This document shows, in pieces, positions 1 to 11,452 of a stretch of DNA of 64,000 nucleotides; the stretch's first letter is position 1, and every line of letters starts with the position of its first letter. The notes under the pieces were generated by a model that worked only from the letters and a program-made list of their open reading frames with translations, made no database searches and was not told the DNA's origin. A program made the translations under genes and the position numbers. This DNA is from JAFAGX01 sp035623335. Lineage in GTDB: Bacteria > Acidobacteriota > Terriglobia > Terriglobales > Acidobacteriaceae. The stretch covers positions 1-64,000 of the forward strand of contig DASPTQ010000320.1 in the NCBI GenBank assembly GCA_035623335.1, given 5' to 3'.

Positions 1-1333
<1,333 letters not shown>

Positions 1334-1337
<4 letters not shown>

Positions 1338-3346
1338 GGAATTCCTATCCAAACCATGTAAGCGATGACCGCGGCGGCGCCAAACGCTACCCAACCGGCA
1401 TAGGAGCGGACGTTGCCGGATTGCATGTGGCGCATCGTGTCCGAAACCTGGCGGGCCGCGTCGGCGCTTGCGTCCACACCAGCATCAATCAGATTTTGAT
1501 CGATGCCGTGCCACAGGAGCTTGGTCGAACCCGCGAGCAGCGGCTTCACGAAGAGAATGGCATACAATTCGTCCACGTAATACTTGTGGAGGACGGTTTG
1601 ATACAAACTGGGAATTCGACTGACAATCCTCTGGGGCAAATCCGGTCGACGATAGTAGAGCAACCATGCCAGGTAAAAACCGATGGCCGCGGCAGCGACG
1701 GAGATCGCCATGAATAGAGTTTCCTTCCCACCCTCCTCGACCGGGGATTCCCCCGACATGCCGGTCGGATGGGCTTCGGCTAGGGGAGCAGCCGCAGCGT
1801 CGTGAAATACGGGCGCGAGAAAGTTTTCGAAGGTGTGGTGATAGCTGACCCAGCCGCCTACCACCGACAGCACCGCCAGGATCGCCATCGGGACCAGCAT
1901 GACCTTCGGACTCTCGTGAATCTGGCCATGCCCGTGCCGATCGTCGTGCCCGGCGTGGGCGGTCTGAGTGGTAAGTTGGGGATGCGCTGTGGCGCGATTC
2001 CCGCGGTACTCACCAAAGAATGTCAGAAACCAGAGCCGGAACATATAGAACGAGGTCAACAAGGCCGTGATGAGGCCGAAAAGCCAGTACACCCAACTGC
2101 CACGAGAGCTCGCGTAGGCTTGCCAAAGGATTTCGTCCTTGCTGAAAAAGCCGGCTAGGGGTGGAATGCCAGCGATGGCAAACGTGGCCGCCGTCATGGT
2201 CCAAAACGTCCATGGAATTTTTTCCCGAAGCCCGCCCATCTGTCGCATATCTTGTTCTCCACCGATGCCGTGCATCACCGAACCAGCGGCGAGGAACAGC
2301 AGACCTTTGAAGAAGGCGTGGGTCATCAAATGAAAGATGCCGGCCGTGTAGGCGGCCACGCCGCAAGCCAGGAACATATAGCCCAGCTGGGAAATGGTGG
2401 AGTAGGCGAGCACCTTCTTGATGTCGGTTTGGGCGATTCCAATCGTAGCCGCGAAGAAGGCGGTCAGGGTGCCAAGGATCGCCACCATCGTTCCGGCTGT
2501 CGGGGCACGATCAAAAATCACGTGCGACCGAGCGATCATGTAAATGCCCGCCGTCACCATGGTGGCGGCGTGAATCAGGGCGGAGACCGGAGTAGGACCT
2601 TCCATGGCGTCCGGAAGCCAGACGAACAAGGGAATCTGGGCGCTCTTGCCGCAAGCTCCCAGCATGAGCAACAAAGCGATCGAGGTGAGCAGGCCGCTAC
2701 CCTGGGTTTCCGGACGGAGCGGCTGGATGCTGGCGAACAAAGACTCAAAGTTGAGCGATCCGAAGTGCTTGATGAGCAAAAACAGTGCCAGCAGGAAGCC
2801 GAAGTCTCCCACCCGATTCACAATGAATGCTTTCTTGCCGGCCGAGGCCGCTTGCTCCCGGGTGAACCAGAATCCGATCAGCAAGTAGGAGGCTAAGCCC
2901 ACACCTTCCCAACCAATGAACATCACCAGGTAGCTGCTGGCCAGAACGAGCGTCAGCATGAAGAACAGAAACAGATTTAGATAGCTGAAGAACCGATAGA
3001 AGCCGCCCTCTTCCCACATGTAGCCGACGGCATAGATATGGATGAGGAATCCGACCCCGCTGACCACGAGCAGCATGACGAGAGAAAGTTGGTCGAGATA
3101 ATAGGCGAAGTCTACGCGGAAGTCGCCGGCGCGTATCCACACCGCCAACGATTCTCGATAGAGGCCGGTACCCAGGGAAGGGAATTGGATGGCAACCCAC
3201 AACCCTAAAGCAAAGGCGGCCGCGGGGAACGTCAACCCGACAGCGGTGACAAGCTTCCGGCTGAAGCGCTTTCCGAATAGCCCGTTGATGGCGGCCCCGA
3301 CCAGAGGCAGTAGGGGAATCAGCCAGAGATGGAGGTTCGCAGTCAT
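1334..3346 (-). CDS. nuoL: NADH-quinone oxidoreductase subunit L
   Basis: This is the distal antiporter-like proton-pumping subunit of complex I, 670 residues and within the family range. The sequence is almost entirely transmembrane, with the hallmark GWEGVGLASYLLIGFW and PLFVWLPDAMEGPTPVSALI segments. A His-rich loop (HAGHDDRHGHG) lies around residue 470, followed by a long C-terminal part fitting the lateral helix of NuoL. The ATG at 3346 overlaps the stop of nuoK (ATGA), and its own stop overlaps nuoM. It acts in the cytoplasmic membrane with NuoM and NuoK. Confidence 0.97.
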
Positions 3347-3645
3347 AGTTTGAGCAGATTGACGTAATCCACGTTCAGCGTTTCCCGGGTGCGGAAGACG
3401 GCGATGATGATGGCTAATCCTACGGCGGCCTCGGCGGCCGCCACCACCATGACAAAGAACACGAAGACTTGGCCGCTAAGAGCTCCCCATTGCGCCGCAA
3501 AGGCAACGAACGACAAATTCACCCCGTTCAGCATCAGTTCGATCGACATGAAGATCGTAATAATGTTGCGCTTGATCAGGAAACCGGTTACGCCACAGGC
3601 AAACAGGATGCCGCTTAGGATCAGATAATAGGAAAGTGGGACCAT
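3343..3645 (-). CDS. nuoK: NADH-quinone oxidoreductase subunit K
   Basis: This is a small three-helix membrane subunit of complex I, 100 residues, the usual length. It carries the conserved membrane Glu residues, one in the segment SIELMLNGVNL and one in the AAEAAVGLAI segment, which contribute to the central hydrophilic axis. The ATG at 3645 shares a base with the stop of nuoJ (TGATG), and its stop overlaps the nuoL start. The genes are therefore tightly coupled in one operon. Confidence 0.97.
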   Translation of the reverse strand: MVPLSYYLILSGILFACGVTGFLIKRNIITIFMSIELMLNGVNLSFVAFAAQWGALSGQVFVFFVMVVAAAEAAVGLAIIIAVFRTRETLNVDYVNLLKL

Positions 3646-4163
3646 CAGCCCTCCTTTTTGGCCGACGCTTCCATGCGTGCAGGGGACGCCAGCACGACGG
3701 CCCCCATGATGGCGATGAGCACGAGAATGGAAGTGACTTCAAAGGGCAGCAAATAGTTGTGAAACAAGAGCCACCCGATGGTTTGCGGGTCGCCCTTAAG
3801 AGCCCCGGCGGCAACCGAAGGGGTCGGAGAACGTTCGAGAAGCCAGGCCACCAGCACGCTGCCGATGAGCATGCCCGGCAATCCCAGCAAAAGAGCCACC
3901 CGGCTGCCCCGCGTGCGCTCCTCCTCCCCCGCATTCAGGAGCATGATGACAAACACGAACAACACCATGATGGCGCCTGCGTATACGATCACCTGGATGG
4001 CAGCCACAAATTCTGCACCCAGAAGAAGGTATTCTCCGGCGAGCGATCCCATGACGACCACCAGCGAGAGCGCGCTGTTGATGGGATGACGTTGCACCAG
4101 CAGGTTGATGGCACCCGCCACGCAGCCGAAACCAAACACCAGGAATAGGAGCAAATGGAGCAT
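3645..4163 (-). CDS. nuoJ: NADH-quinone oxidoreductase subunit J
   Basis: This is a membrane subunit of complex I, 172 residues with five predicted helices. The conserved motif VYAGAIMVLFVFVIMLLN is present around residue 60. It follows nuoH by only 22 bp, so nuoI, which normally sits between nuoH and nuoJ, is not here. An AAGGGG run in the 22-bp gap probably serves as the ribosome binding site. The gap also contains an eight-base A run on the coding strand. Confidence 0.95.
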   Translation of the reverse strand: MLHLLLFLVFGFGCVAGAINLLVQRHPINSALSLVVVMGSLAGEYLLLGAEFVAAIQVIVYAGAIMVLFVFVIMLLNAGEEERTRGSRVALLLGLPGMLIGSVLVAWLLERSPTPSVAAGALKGDPQTIGWLLFHNYLLPFEVTSILVLIAIMGAVVLASPARMEASAKKEG

Positions 4164-4185
4164 GTCTCGGGGCGCCCCTTTTTTT

Positions 4186-5229
4186 TCACGACCGCAGCGC
4201 GACGATCAGGGCCGTGAGGATCAAGTTGGCGATCGCTACCGGCAACAGGAATTTCCAGCCGAAAGCCATCAGTTGGTCATAGCGGAACCGCGGCAACGTC
4301 CCGCGAATCCATATGTAGAGAAAGAGAAAGGCAAATACTCGTAGCCCAAACCAGAATACGGGTAGGATCGCTTGCACGAGCGGCGGGCCGGCCACCGGCC
4401 CCTGCCATCCACCCAGGAACAGCAGCGAGGCCAGGCAGGCTACGGTAATCATGTTGGCGTATTCAGCCATGAAGAACATGGCAAACTTCATGGAGCTGTA
4501 TTCGGTGTGATAACCGGCCACCAGTTCGGTCTCTGCTTCCGGCAAATCAAAAGGCAGGCGATTGGTCTCGGCGTAGGCCGCGGTCAGGTACACTAAGAAG
4601 CCGACAATCTGGGGAGGCCAGCGAAAGATGTTCCAGCGCGGGATAAAGCCCCAGACAGTACCGCTCTGCGCCTCTACAATTTCCCGCAGATTGAAGCTTC
4701 CGGCCAAAATCAGCACGCCGACCAAGGAAAGCCCCAAAGCAATTTCGTAGCTTACCATTTGCGCGCTGGCGCGCAATCCCCCCAGCAACGAGTACTTGCT
4801 GTTCGACGACCACCCTGCCAGGGCAACGCCGTAGACCCCGAGAGACGCCATCCCAAGAATAATGAGCAACCCGATATTGACCTCGGTGATCTCAAGCGGC
4901 GTACTGAGTCCGCCCACGCGGATCCAACCGCCCACGGGAATGAGCGCGATCGAGGTCAAAGCAAAGGCCAAGGCAATCATCGGGGCCGCAATATAGAGCG
5001 GCTTATGCACGTGCGGCGGTGTTAGGTCTTCTTTAAAGATGAATTTCAGCCCGTCCGCTAGGGGCTGTAGCAGCCCGAACGGGCCAACCCGAGTCGGACC
5101 CCAACGGTTTTGAATGTGACCGACGACCTTACGCTCCAACCAGACGGTGTAGGCGACCGCGGTCAGCAACGCGACCAAGGCGAGCACGATCTTGACGACA
5201 GAGACCAGGATGAATTGCGTGATGCTCAA
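4186..5229 (-). CDS. nuoH: NADH-quinone oxidoreductase subunit H
   Basis: This is the membrane subunit that joins the peripheral and membrane arms of complex I and forms part of the quinone chamber. It has 347 residues. Family motifs are clear: ERKVVGHIQNRWGPTRVGP near residue 32, the GWSSNSKYSLLG block, and RLPFDLPEAETELVAGYHTE, rich in acidic loop residues. It lies 113 bp downstream of nuoG and 22 bp upstream of nuoJ. Confidence 0.97.
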   Translation of the reverse strand: MSITQFILVSVVKIVLALVALLTAVAYTVWLERKVVGHIQNRWGPTRVGPFGLLQPLADGLKFIFKEDLTPPHVHKPLYIAAPMIALAFALTSIALIPVGGWIRVGGLSTPLEITEVNIGLLIILGMASLGVYGVALAGWSSNSKYSLLGGLRASAQMVSYEIALGLSLVGVLILAGSFNLREIVEAQSGTVWGFIPRWNIFRWPPQIVGFLVYLTAAYAETNRLPFDLPEAETELVAGYHTEYSSMKFAMFFMAEYANMITVACLASLLFLGGWQGPVAGPPLVQAILPVFWFGLRVFAFLFLYIWIRGTLPRFRYDQLMAFGWKFLLPVAIANLILTALIVALRS

Positions 5230-5342
5230 CGTCTCTCGCCTCCCAAAGCCACGGTTGAGATTGCTTTCGCAATAGTTTCTTGGTCCCCGCCACGGCTGGT
5301 CGTGGACGGCGAAGGACGGGAAGCTCGACGAAAGCTGCGCCT

Positions 5343-7709
5343 TTACTCGGCCGCTAATTCCTCTTCGGCCGCCGCTTTGTGATCGTTTTCAATGACCGCA
5401 TTCAAAGTACGGCAATATCGCCCCAAAGTACCAGAACTGAACAGATCATCTCTGGCCGGCGCGATTAGAGCGGGATCGTGCCGCATCCCCGGTCCGCTGC
5501 CCGACAAACCTGTGTGCTGATCGTTGCCGGCTAGCAGATGCATTCGAGAGACATCGTAGCCGGGAACAAGTCGCTGAATTTCATCCAAGATGGCCATGGG
5601 GTCAAACGGAGACATCTTAGGCTCAAGACCGTGCGCCTCCAACCACACACTGTGCCGATCGGCTTCGCCTGATTGCACGCCCCGGGACTGTCCCATATCG
5701 GCGGGTGAACCGCCACGCCCAAAGGGCACGAGTTGGTGGACGTCAAAACCCATGGCATCGGCGATACGTACGATGATCTCGAAGTCTGATTTTGTTCCCG
5801 TGATCTCCCCCGCCTTTTTTAGCAGTTGCAGGTCGCCGCAGCTGTTGGTAAAGGTGCCGGACTTCTCGTAGGCGTTGGCCGCCGGCAGTACAACCTCGGC
5901 AATGCTCGCGGTTTCGGTCAGAAACAAGTCCTGGACGACGACGAAGCTCTGCGAAAAGGCAAAGGGGTCGAGCGCGAATTCCTCGACCGGATTGGCGCCA
6001 ACCACATAGAGGGCTTTCAACTTGCCCGCCTGGGCGCTCTCGGCAATTTGGGGAAAACTCAGGCCAACCCCCTCAGGGATTCCACCCCAGTCTTCGTGAA
6101 ACCTGCCGAGCTCGGCGACGGGATGGTATCCGGGCAAGAGATCGGGATACAAGCCCATGTCGGCAGCTCCGCGCGAGTTCGCGTAATCCGCCAGGCAAAT
6201 CAACTTAGCCTCAGGAAGGCTGGCGGCGAACTTTACCAACGAGGCGATGGCGTCGCCCCGAATCTCCGCGCCAAACATGAGAACGAGTCTGGGCTCGCTA
6301 CGCAGCTTATCGCGAACTGCAATCCAAACCTCCCGGCTGGTCCCGCCCGACACGATAGCGTCGACGGCGGAATCTTCGCCGGCAAGGAAGGCAGCTACTC
6401 CGGCTTCGGTGCCGGCAGGAATCTCCAAAGAGCTGGTGGCCTGACGACGAAGCTTGATGGGCTCGGCGTTGACCAGATACAAACGGGCCCGATGCAAGCG
6501 AACGTTGTTGCGAATCTGCCAGGCCACAAGGGGATGCTGGTGGGTTGGGTCGTTGCCGAGGAGCAGCAGGGCCGGTGCGTCGAACACCTCGCGCATGCTG
6601 GCGGTCATTTCCCGATGGCCGGCTAAGGCCGCGGCCAAGGCAGGGAAGTCGGCGGTACGGTGATGATCAATATGATTGGTGCGGAGCACCAGGCGAGCGA
6701 ATTTCTGCAGCAGATAATTCTCTTCGTTGGTGGTCCGGGTCGAACCCACAACCGCGATGGCGTCCCCGCCGTCTCGATCGCGGATCTGCCGCAAGCGTTG
6801 GCCAACCAGCTCAAATGCCTCCTCCCAGGTGGAAGGAGTGAGATGCCCATTCCTGCGAATCAAAGGCTGGCGGAGCCGATTCTCGTGGTCGGCGAAATCA
6901 AAACCGTAGCGACCCTTGATGCACAGAAAATCGCCGTTGATGCCGCTCTTGTCTCGATTGTCGCCCCGCACGATGTGACTTCCGGTGACGGAACGGCGCA
7001 CCCCCAGCGTGGTCTTACAGCCATCGCCACAATGGGTGCACGTGGTGCCTACGTGCTTCATCTCCCACGGTCGAGTCTTGTAGCGGTAAGCACCGGACGT
7101 GAGCGCACCGACGGGACAGATGTCGATGCACATGCCGCATTCCTCGCAGTTGAGGTGATCTCCCTGGTTGGGCACGATCGTCGAGGCGACTCCCCGCAGA
7201 TGGACTCCGAGGGCGCCGACATCCATGGCCTCGCCACAGACCCGCACGCAGCGATAGCACAGAATGCAGCGCGGCCGGTCAAAATAGACCACCGGGGACC
7301 ATTGCTGCTCGTCGCGGTGGGTCTTGATATCGATGAAGCGGGATTCTGCGGCGCCGTAGGAGAATGTCATGTCCTGCAGCTCACATTCGCCGCCGGCATC
7401 GCATACCGGGCAATCGAGCGGGTGGTTCCCGAGCAGCAGCTCGATGGTCCCCTTCCGCGCCTGTCGAACCTCGTCGCTATCGGTCGTCACCACCATGCCT
7501 TCGCTGACGACGGTAGTGCACGCCGTCTGTAGCTTTGGCATCTTCTCGATTTTCACCAGGCACATACGGCATGCGCCTTGCAGCGACAGGTTAGGGTAGT
7601 AGCAAAACGAGGGAACCTCGATTCCCACACTTTTCGCAGCCTCGATCAGAAGGGTCCCCGCGGGTGCGGTGATCTTCTTGTCATCGACCGTGAGATGGAC
7701 ATCCGCCAT
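5343..7709 (-). CDS. nuoG: NADH-quinone oxidoreductase subunit G (iron-sulfur / molybdopterin-fold subunit)
   Basis: This is the largest peripheral-arm subunit of complex I, carrying electrons from NuoF/E onward. From the N-terminus it has a ferredoxin [2Fe-2S] domain (PSFCYYP, then GACRMC), the His-Cys cluster site HPLDCPVCDAGGEC, [4Fe-4S] cysteines in CILCYRCVRVC and CEECGMCIDICPVG, and a Cx2Cx3Cx31C site (CTHCGDGC ... CIKG) like the N7 cluster of some bacteria. A molybdopterin-oxidoreductase fold follows. I chose the ATG at 7709 (788 residues) because it begins the ferredoxin fold. The frame stays open to 7868, but that would overlap nuoF by 77 bp and adds 53 basic, unrelated residues. Confidence 0.94.
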   Translation of the reverse strand: MADVHLTVDDKKITAPAGTLLIEAAKSVGIEVPSFCYYPNLSLQGACRMCLVKIEKMPKLQTACTTVVSEGMVVTTDSDEVRQARKGTIELLLGNHPLDCPVCDAGGECELQDMTFSYGAAESRFIDIKTHRDEQQWSPVVYFDRPRCILCYRCVRVCGEAMDVGALGVHLRGVASTIVPNQGDHLNCEECGMCIDICPVGALTSGAYRYKTRPWEMKHVGTTCTHCGDGCKTTLGVRRSVTGSHIVRGDNRDKSGINGDFLCIKGRYGFDFADHENRLRQPLIRRNGHLTPSTWEEAFELVGQRLRQIRDRDGGDAIAVVGSTRTTNEENYLLQKFARLVLRTNHIDHHRTADFPALAAALAGHREMTASMREVFDAPALLLLGNDPTHQHPLVAWQIRNNVRLHRARLYLVNAEPIKLRRQATSSLEIPAGTEAGVAAFLAGEDSAVDAIVSGGTSREVWIAVRDKLRSEPRLVLMFGAEIRGDAIASLVKFAASLPEAKLICLADYANSRGAADMGLYPDLLPGYHPVAELGRFHEDWGGIPEGVGLSFPQIAESAQAGKLKALYVVGANPVEEFALDPFAFSQSFVVVQDLFLTETASIAEVVLPAANAYEKSGTFTNSCGDLQLLKKAGEITGTKSDFEIIVRIADAMGFDVHQLVPFGRGGSPADMGQSRGVQSGEADRHSVWLEAHGLEPKMSPFDPMAILDEIQRLVPGYDVSRMHLLAGNDQHTGLSGSGPGMRHDPALIAPARDDLFSSGTLGRYCRTLNAVIENDHKAAAEEELAAE

Positions 7710-7791
7710 AAGATCTTCTTGGTATCCAGGGGGACGTTCCCGCCCCGCTGTCAGGATCGGTTGGTGGCCCCGGAGGGAGCCAACCGCCGTC

Positions 7792-9111
7792 CTACGCCAT
7801 GACCGGTAACCGCTCGAGCAATCCCGCTTTCTCAAACGGGCACGGCTTGCCCTCCAAATGGTCCTCAAATTCTTTTCGGAACTTCTTTACGATGGAAATC
7901 GTGGGCATGGCCGCGGCATCGCCCAAGGGACAAAACGTCCGGCCCAAGATGTTTTCCGACAAGTATTGAATGTTGTCGATATCTTTTTTGACGCCACCGC
8001 CGGCGTGGAATCGGGTCAAGGTTTTCTGCAGCCAGTCGGTGCCCTCACGGCAGGGGATGCACCACCCGCAGCTCTCGTGCCGGTAGAAGCTCATGATGCG
8101 CAGGGCGAATTTCACCATGCAGGTAGAGTCATCGACGACGACCACTCCGCCCGAGCCCAGCATGGACCCTGCTTTCATGAGCGAATCAAAATCCATGGGA
8201 ACATCGATTTCGTCCCGGGTTAGAAGCGGAGTACTCGAACCGCCGGGAACTACGGCTTTCAGCGCGCGGCCCTTGGGAATGCCGCCTCCCACGTCATAGA
8301 TCATTTTCTTGAGGTTGTACCCCATCGGAAGTTCGTACACACCGGGCCGATTCAGGTGACCGCTGAGACAAAACAGCCGTGTGCCACCGTTCTTGGGAGG
8401 ACCCAGCTTGGCGTACCATTCCGCCCCGCCCAGAATGATGGGCGGCACACTGGCCAGGGTCTCGGCGTTGTTGATGACCGTCGGGCCGCCCCAGAGTCCA
8501 ACCACGGCGGGAAAGGGAGGTCGAATGCGGGGAATCCCGCGCTTGCCCTCGAGCGATTCCATCAAGGCGGATTCCTCCCCCACCTCGTAGGCGCCGGCGC
8601 CGCCGTGCCAGTACACGTCGAAGTCGAAGCCGCTGCCGAAGATGTTCTTGCCGAGAAACCCGCGCGCATAGGCTTCCCCGATCGCCCGCTGCATAATCTC
8701 CGACAGATAGCGATATTCGCCGCGAATGTAAATATATCCAATATGCGCCCCCACCGCGATGCCGGCGATCATCACGCCTTCAATGACCGCATGGGGGTCG
8801 TGCTCGAAGATCAACCGGTCCTTGCAAGTTCCAGGTTCGCTCTCATCGCCATTGCAGAGAATGTATTTCGGCTTGGTCGACTGCTTGGGGACGAAGGACC
8901 ACTTCAAGCCGGTATTGAATCCGGCGCCGCCTCGTCCCCGCAGACCGGAATCTTTCACTTCTGTGATGAGGGAATCCGGCTGCATTCCGAGAGCCTTCCT
9001 CACTGCCTTGTAGCCGTCAAGTTCGATATAGCGGTCGATATCGGCCGCACCCAGGCCAAACCGCTTGGAGACGACTTTCACTTCGTCGGGATGGGATACT
9101 AAGTCAGCCAT
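7792..9111 (-). CDS. nuoF: NADH-quinone oxidoreductase subunit F (NADH/FMN binding)
   Basis: This subunit binds NADH and FMN and carries cluster N3. It has 439 residues. Visible motifs are the Gly-rich GLRGRGGAGFNTGLKW site for nucleotide and FMN, the GAGAYEVGEESALMESLEG block, and the [4Fe-4S] ligands in ESCGWCIPCREG plus the later FCPLGD cysteine. It lies between nuoE (67 bp upstream) and nuoG (82 bp downstream) in the operon. Confidence 0.97.
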   Translation of the reverse strand: MADLVSHPDEVKVVSKRFGLGAADIDRYIELDGYKAVRKALGMQPDSLITEVKDSGLRGRGGAGFNTGLKWSFVPKQSTKPKYILCNGDESEPGTCKDRLIFEHDPHAVIEGVMIAGIAVGAHIGYIYIRGEYRYLSEIMQRAIGEAYARGFLGKNIFGSGFDFDVYWHGGAGAYEVGEESALMESLEGKRGIPRIRPPFPAVVGLWGGPTVINNAETLASVPPIILGGAEWYAKLGPPKNGGTRLFCLSGHLNRPGVYELPMGYNLKKMIYDVGGGIPKGRALKAVVPGGSSTPLLTRDEIDVPMDFDSLMKAGSMLGSGGVVVVDDSTCMVKFALRIMSFYRHESCGWCIPCREGTDWLQKTLTRFHAGGGVKKDIDNIQYLSENILGRTFCPLGDAAAMPTISIVKKFRKEFEDHLEGKPCPFEKAGLLERLPVMA

Positions 9112-9178
9112 TTCCGTGAACCATGAAAGGAGGGACCGGTGGAGGAGGCAACATCATCAGCCAAGGATTTCCACTTCC

Positions 9179-9670
9179 TCAGAGCCTCGATTCGCCCCCC
9201 TTCTTCTTATATTGGTCGAGAACCTGGTCCATCTTTTCCGGCGTAAGATTCTCATGAAAGTCGTAGTTGACTTGTACGGCCGGGGCCCAGCTGCAGGCGC
9301 CAATGCATTCCACCTCTTCGAGGGAGAATCGTCCATCCGGGGTTGTTTGCTTTTCTTGAATGCCCAGCCTCATGCGGCAGTGGTCGAGAATCTCTTCCCC
9401 GCCCGTCAGCAAGCAGGCAATGTTGGTACACACTTGGATGTTGTACTTGCCCCGGGGTTTGGTGGTCAGCATGGAGTAGTAGCTGATCACGTTGCGCACT
9501 TCGAGTTCGGTGAGTTCCACGCGTTCGGCAATCTCCGCAATGACTTCATCGCCCAGGAATCCGACCTCATCCTGGGCGTACAGCAGCGTGGGAACCAGCA
9601 GGGAGCGTTTGGTCGGATAATGGGTCGCCATCTCCCGGAAGCGCCGCTCGAATGGTTCGGAAAATCGCAT
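9179..9670 (-). CDS. nuoE: NADH-quinone oxidoreductase subunit E ([2Fe-2S] N1a)
   Basis: This is a thioredoxin-like [2Fe-2S] subunit, 163 residues. The four cluster cysteines are visible in CTNIAC and later in CIGAC, with the expected spacing between the pairs. The N-terminal region is helical, as in the family. With NuoF and NuoG it forms the NADH-oxidising N-module. The gap to nuoD is 70 bp. Confidence 0.96.
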   Translation of the reverse strand: MRFSEPFERRFREMATHYPTKRSLLVPTLLYAQDEVGFLGDEVIAEIAERVELTELEVRNVISYYSMLTTKPRGKYNIQVCTNIACLLTGGEEILDHCRMRLGIQEKQTTPDGRFSLEEVECIGACSWAPAVQVNYDFHENLTPEKMDQVLDQYKKKGGESRL

Positions 9671-9740
9671 GTTCGTGATCGAAAGGTCCTAACGGTCCAA
9701 CCCTGCCTAGCCCAGAACAACCGGATGCGACGGGAAATTC

Positions 9741-10946
9741 CTAGCGATCGATCTCCCCCAGCACGATATCGATGCTCCCGATGGCGGCCACCACATCGGC
9801 AATCAGCCGACCTTCGCACATGGCGGGCAAGGTTTGCAGATTGGCCAAACACGCGGAGCGCATGTGCACTCGGTACGGTTTAGCGGTTCCGTCGCTGACG
9901 ACGTAGTAGCCCATCTCGCCGCGCGGCGATTCCACGGCCTGGTAGACCTCACCCGCGGGCACGGAAAATCCCTCGGTAATGATCTTGAAGTGGTAGATCA
10001 GCGCCTCCATCTGCGTCTTCATCTTCTCCCGGTCGGGGAGCACGACCTTGGGAGCCTCGGCCTTGATCGGCCCTTCCGGCATTCCTGCGAGCGCCTGCTC
10101 GACGATCTTGTTCGATTCCCGCAGCTCTCGAACCCGACAGAGGTAACGCGCAAACACGTCCCCTTCCTGGGCCACAGGGACATCGAAGTTGAACTTGTCG
10201 TAACTCGAGTAGGGCATGTCGCGGCGCAGATCGAAATCGACGCCACTGGCACGCAGGGTGGGCCCGCTGGCCCCGAGAGCCACGGCATCCTCGGGAGTGA
10301 TACGGGCCACACCCTTGGTTCGCATCTCCCAGATGGGATTGGCCGTCAGCAGATTTTCGTATTCATCGACTCTGGCCGGGAAGCGGCGGACGAAGTCGCG
10401 CACCCGATCCAGGAAGTCCATCGGCGGCTCCAGGGCCAGCCCCCCGATTCTGAAATACGAGGTCATCATGCGTTGGCCACTGACCGCTTCAAACAGACGC
10501 AAGACGTCTTCGCGCTCGCGAAAGCAATAGAGAAAGACGGTCATGGCACCAATGTCGAGCGCATGCGTACCCAGCCAGACCAGGTGGGAGTTGATGCGGG
10601 TCAGTTCGTTGAGCAGGACGCGCAGCCATTGAGCTTTGGGCGGAATCTCTAGAGCCAGCAACTTCTCGACCGCCAGACAGTAACAAAGGTTATTGGTGAG
10701 CGGACACAGGTAATCGATGCGATCGGTGAGCGGTACGACCTGCTGATAAAACTTGGCTTCGCAGGTTTTCTCGATTCCGGTGTGCAGATAGCCGATGTCG
10801 GGCATGATGCGCACCACGGTCTCGCCATCGATCTCCAGCATGACCCGCAGCACACCGTGGGTCGACGGATGCTGCGGCCCCATGTTCAGGATCATGGTGC
10901 GGTCCTGACCGGCATCGAAGACAGGGGTGGCGGTAAGCTGCGGCAT
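9741..10946 (-). CDS. nuoD: NADH-quinone oxidoreductase subunit D
   Basis: This is the 49-kDa-type subunit that, together with NuoB, forms the quinone-binding site. From the ATG at 10946 it has 401 residues and contains NMGPQHPSTHGVLR, the segment RIGGLALEPPMDF and the C-terminal PRGEMGYYVVSDG block. The frame is open to 11006, but that would overlap nuoC by 52 bp with a Gly/Pro-rich extension. The start at 10946 leaves an 8-bp gap after nuoC. NuoB is its obligate partner and is not encoded beside it. Confidence 0.95.
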   Translation of the reverse strand: MPQLTATPVFDAGQDRTMILNMGPQHPSTHGVLRVMLEIDGETVVRIMPDIGYLHTGIEKTCEAKFYQQVVPLTDRIDYLCPLTNNLCYCLAVEKLLALEIPPKAQWLRVLLNELTRINSHLVWLGTHALDIGAMTVFLYCFREREDVLRLFEAVSGQRMMTSYFRIGGLALEPPMDFLDRVRDFVRRFPARVDEYENLLTANPIWEMRTKGVARITPEDAVALGASGPTLRASGVDFDLRRDMPYSSYDKFNFDVPVAQEGDVFARYLCRVRELRESNKIVEQALAGMPEGPIKAEAPKVVLPDREKMKTQMEALIYHFKIITEGFSVPAGEVYQAVESPRGEMGYYVVSDGTAKPYRVHMRSACLANLQTLPAMCEGRLIADVVAAIGSIDIVLGEIDR

Positions 10947-10954
10947 GGCGAACG

Positions 10955-11452
10955 CTAACGATAGCCCTCCACCGGGTAGTCCTTGCGCAGCGGGTGGCCT
11001 TCCCAATCGTCGGGCATCTGGATGCGCCTCAAATAGGGGTGGCCAAGGAACCGGATCCCGAACAGGTCATAGACTTCCCGCTCGAAATAGTTGGCTGCTG
11101 GCCAGATGGGGGTCACGGAATCGAGCGAGGGTGCGTCCTCCCCAAGTCGCACCTTCAACCGCACCCGCTCTTTTTGGCGGATCGAGAGCAGGTGGTAGAT
11201 GACCTCGAAGCGGGGCTCCGCAGGATACCAGTCTACACAGGTCACATCGGAAAGGAAATTGAACGGGCAGGAGGGGTGATCCCGCAGCAAGGCACAAGCC
11301 TCGCGAATCGAGGAACGCTCGATGTAGAGGCTCATCTCATCATGCTCGAATTTTGCGGCTTCGATCGAACCCGGAAGACCTCGCTCTAAGCAGGCGACGG
11401 CAGGATGTTCCTTCAGTTGCTCGAGATCCGTGATGGCCGGCTTAAGGGACAC
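10955..11452 (-). CDS. nuoC: NADH-quinone oxidoreductase subunit C
   Basis: This is the 30-kDa-type subunit of the peripheral arm, 165 residues, not fused to NuoD. The family signature is present near the C-terminus: YFEREVYDLFGIRFLGHP followed by LRRIQMPDDWEGHPLRKDYP. Translation starts at a GTG directly after the nuoA stop (TAAGTG), so there is no space for nuoB between nuoA and nuoC. Confidence 0.96.
   Translation of the reverse strand: MSLKPAITDLEQLKEHPAVACLERGLPGSIEAAKFEHDEMSLYIERSSIREACALLRDHPSCPFNFLSDVTCVDWYPAEPRFEVIYHLLSIRQKERVRLKVRLGEDAPSLDSVTPIWPAANYFEREVYDLFGIRFLGHPYLRRIQMPDDWEGHPLRKDYPVEGYR

Noticed and set aside
2252..2896. Long plus-strand frame inside nuoL
   Set aside because: Antisense shadow of a high-GC coding gene; composition is not protein-like.
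5250..5340. Hidden nuoI or nuoB in operon gaps
   Set aside because: All intergenic gaps in the nuo operon are 113 bp or shorter, far too small for either gene, and no CxxCxxC pattern is present.
7710..7868. Longer nuoG start
   Set aside because: The extension overlaps nuoF by 77 bp, is Arg/Ser-rich and not ferredoxin-like. The ATG at 7709 starts the fold.
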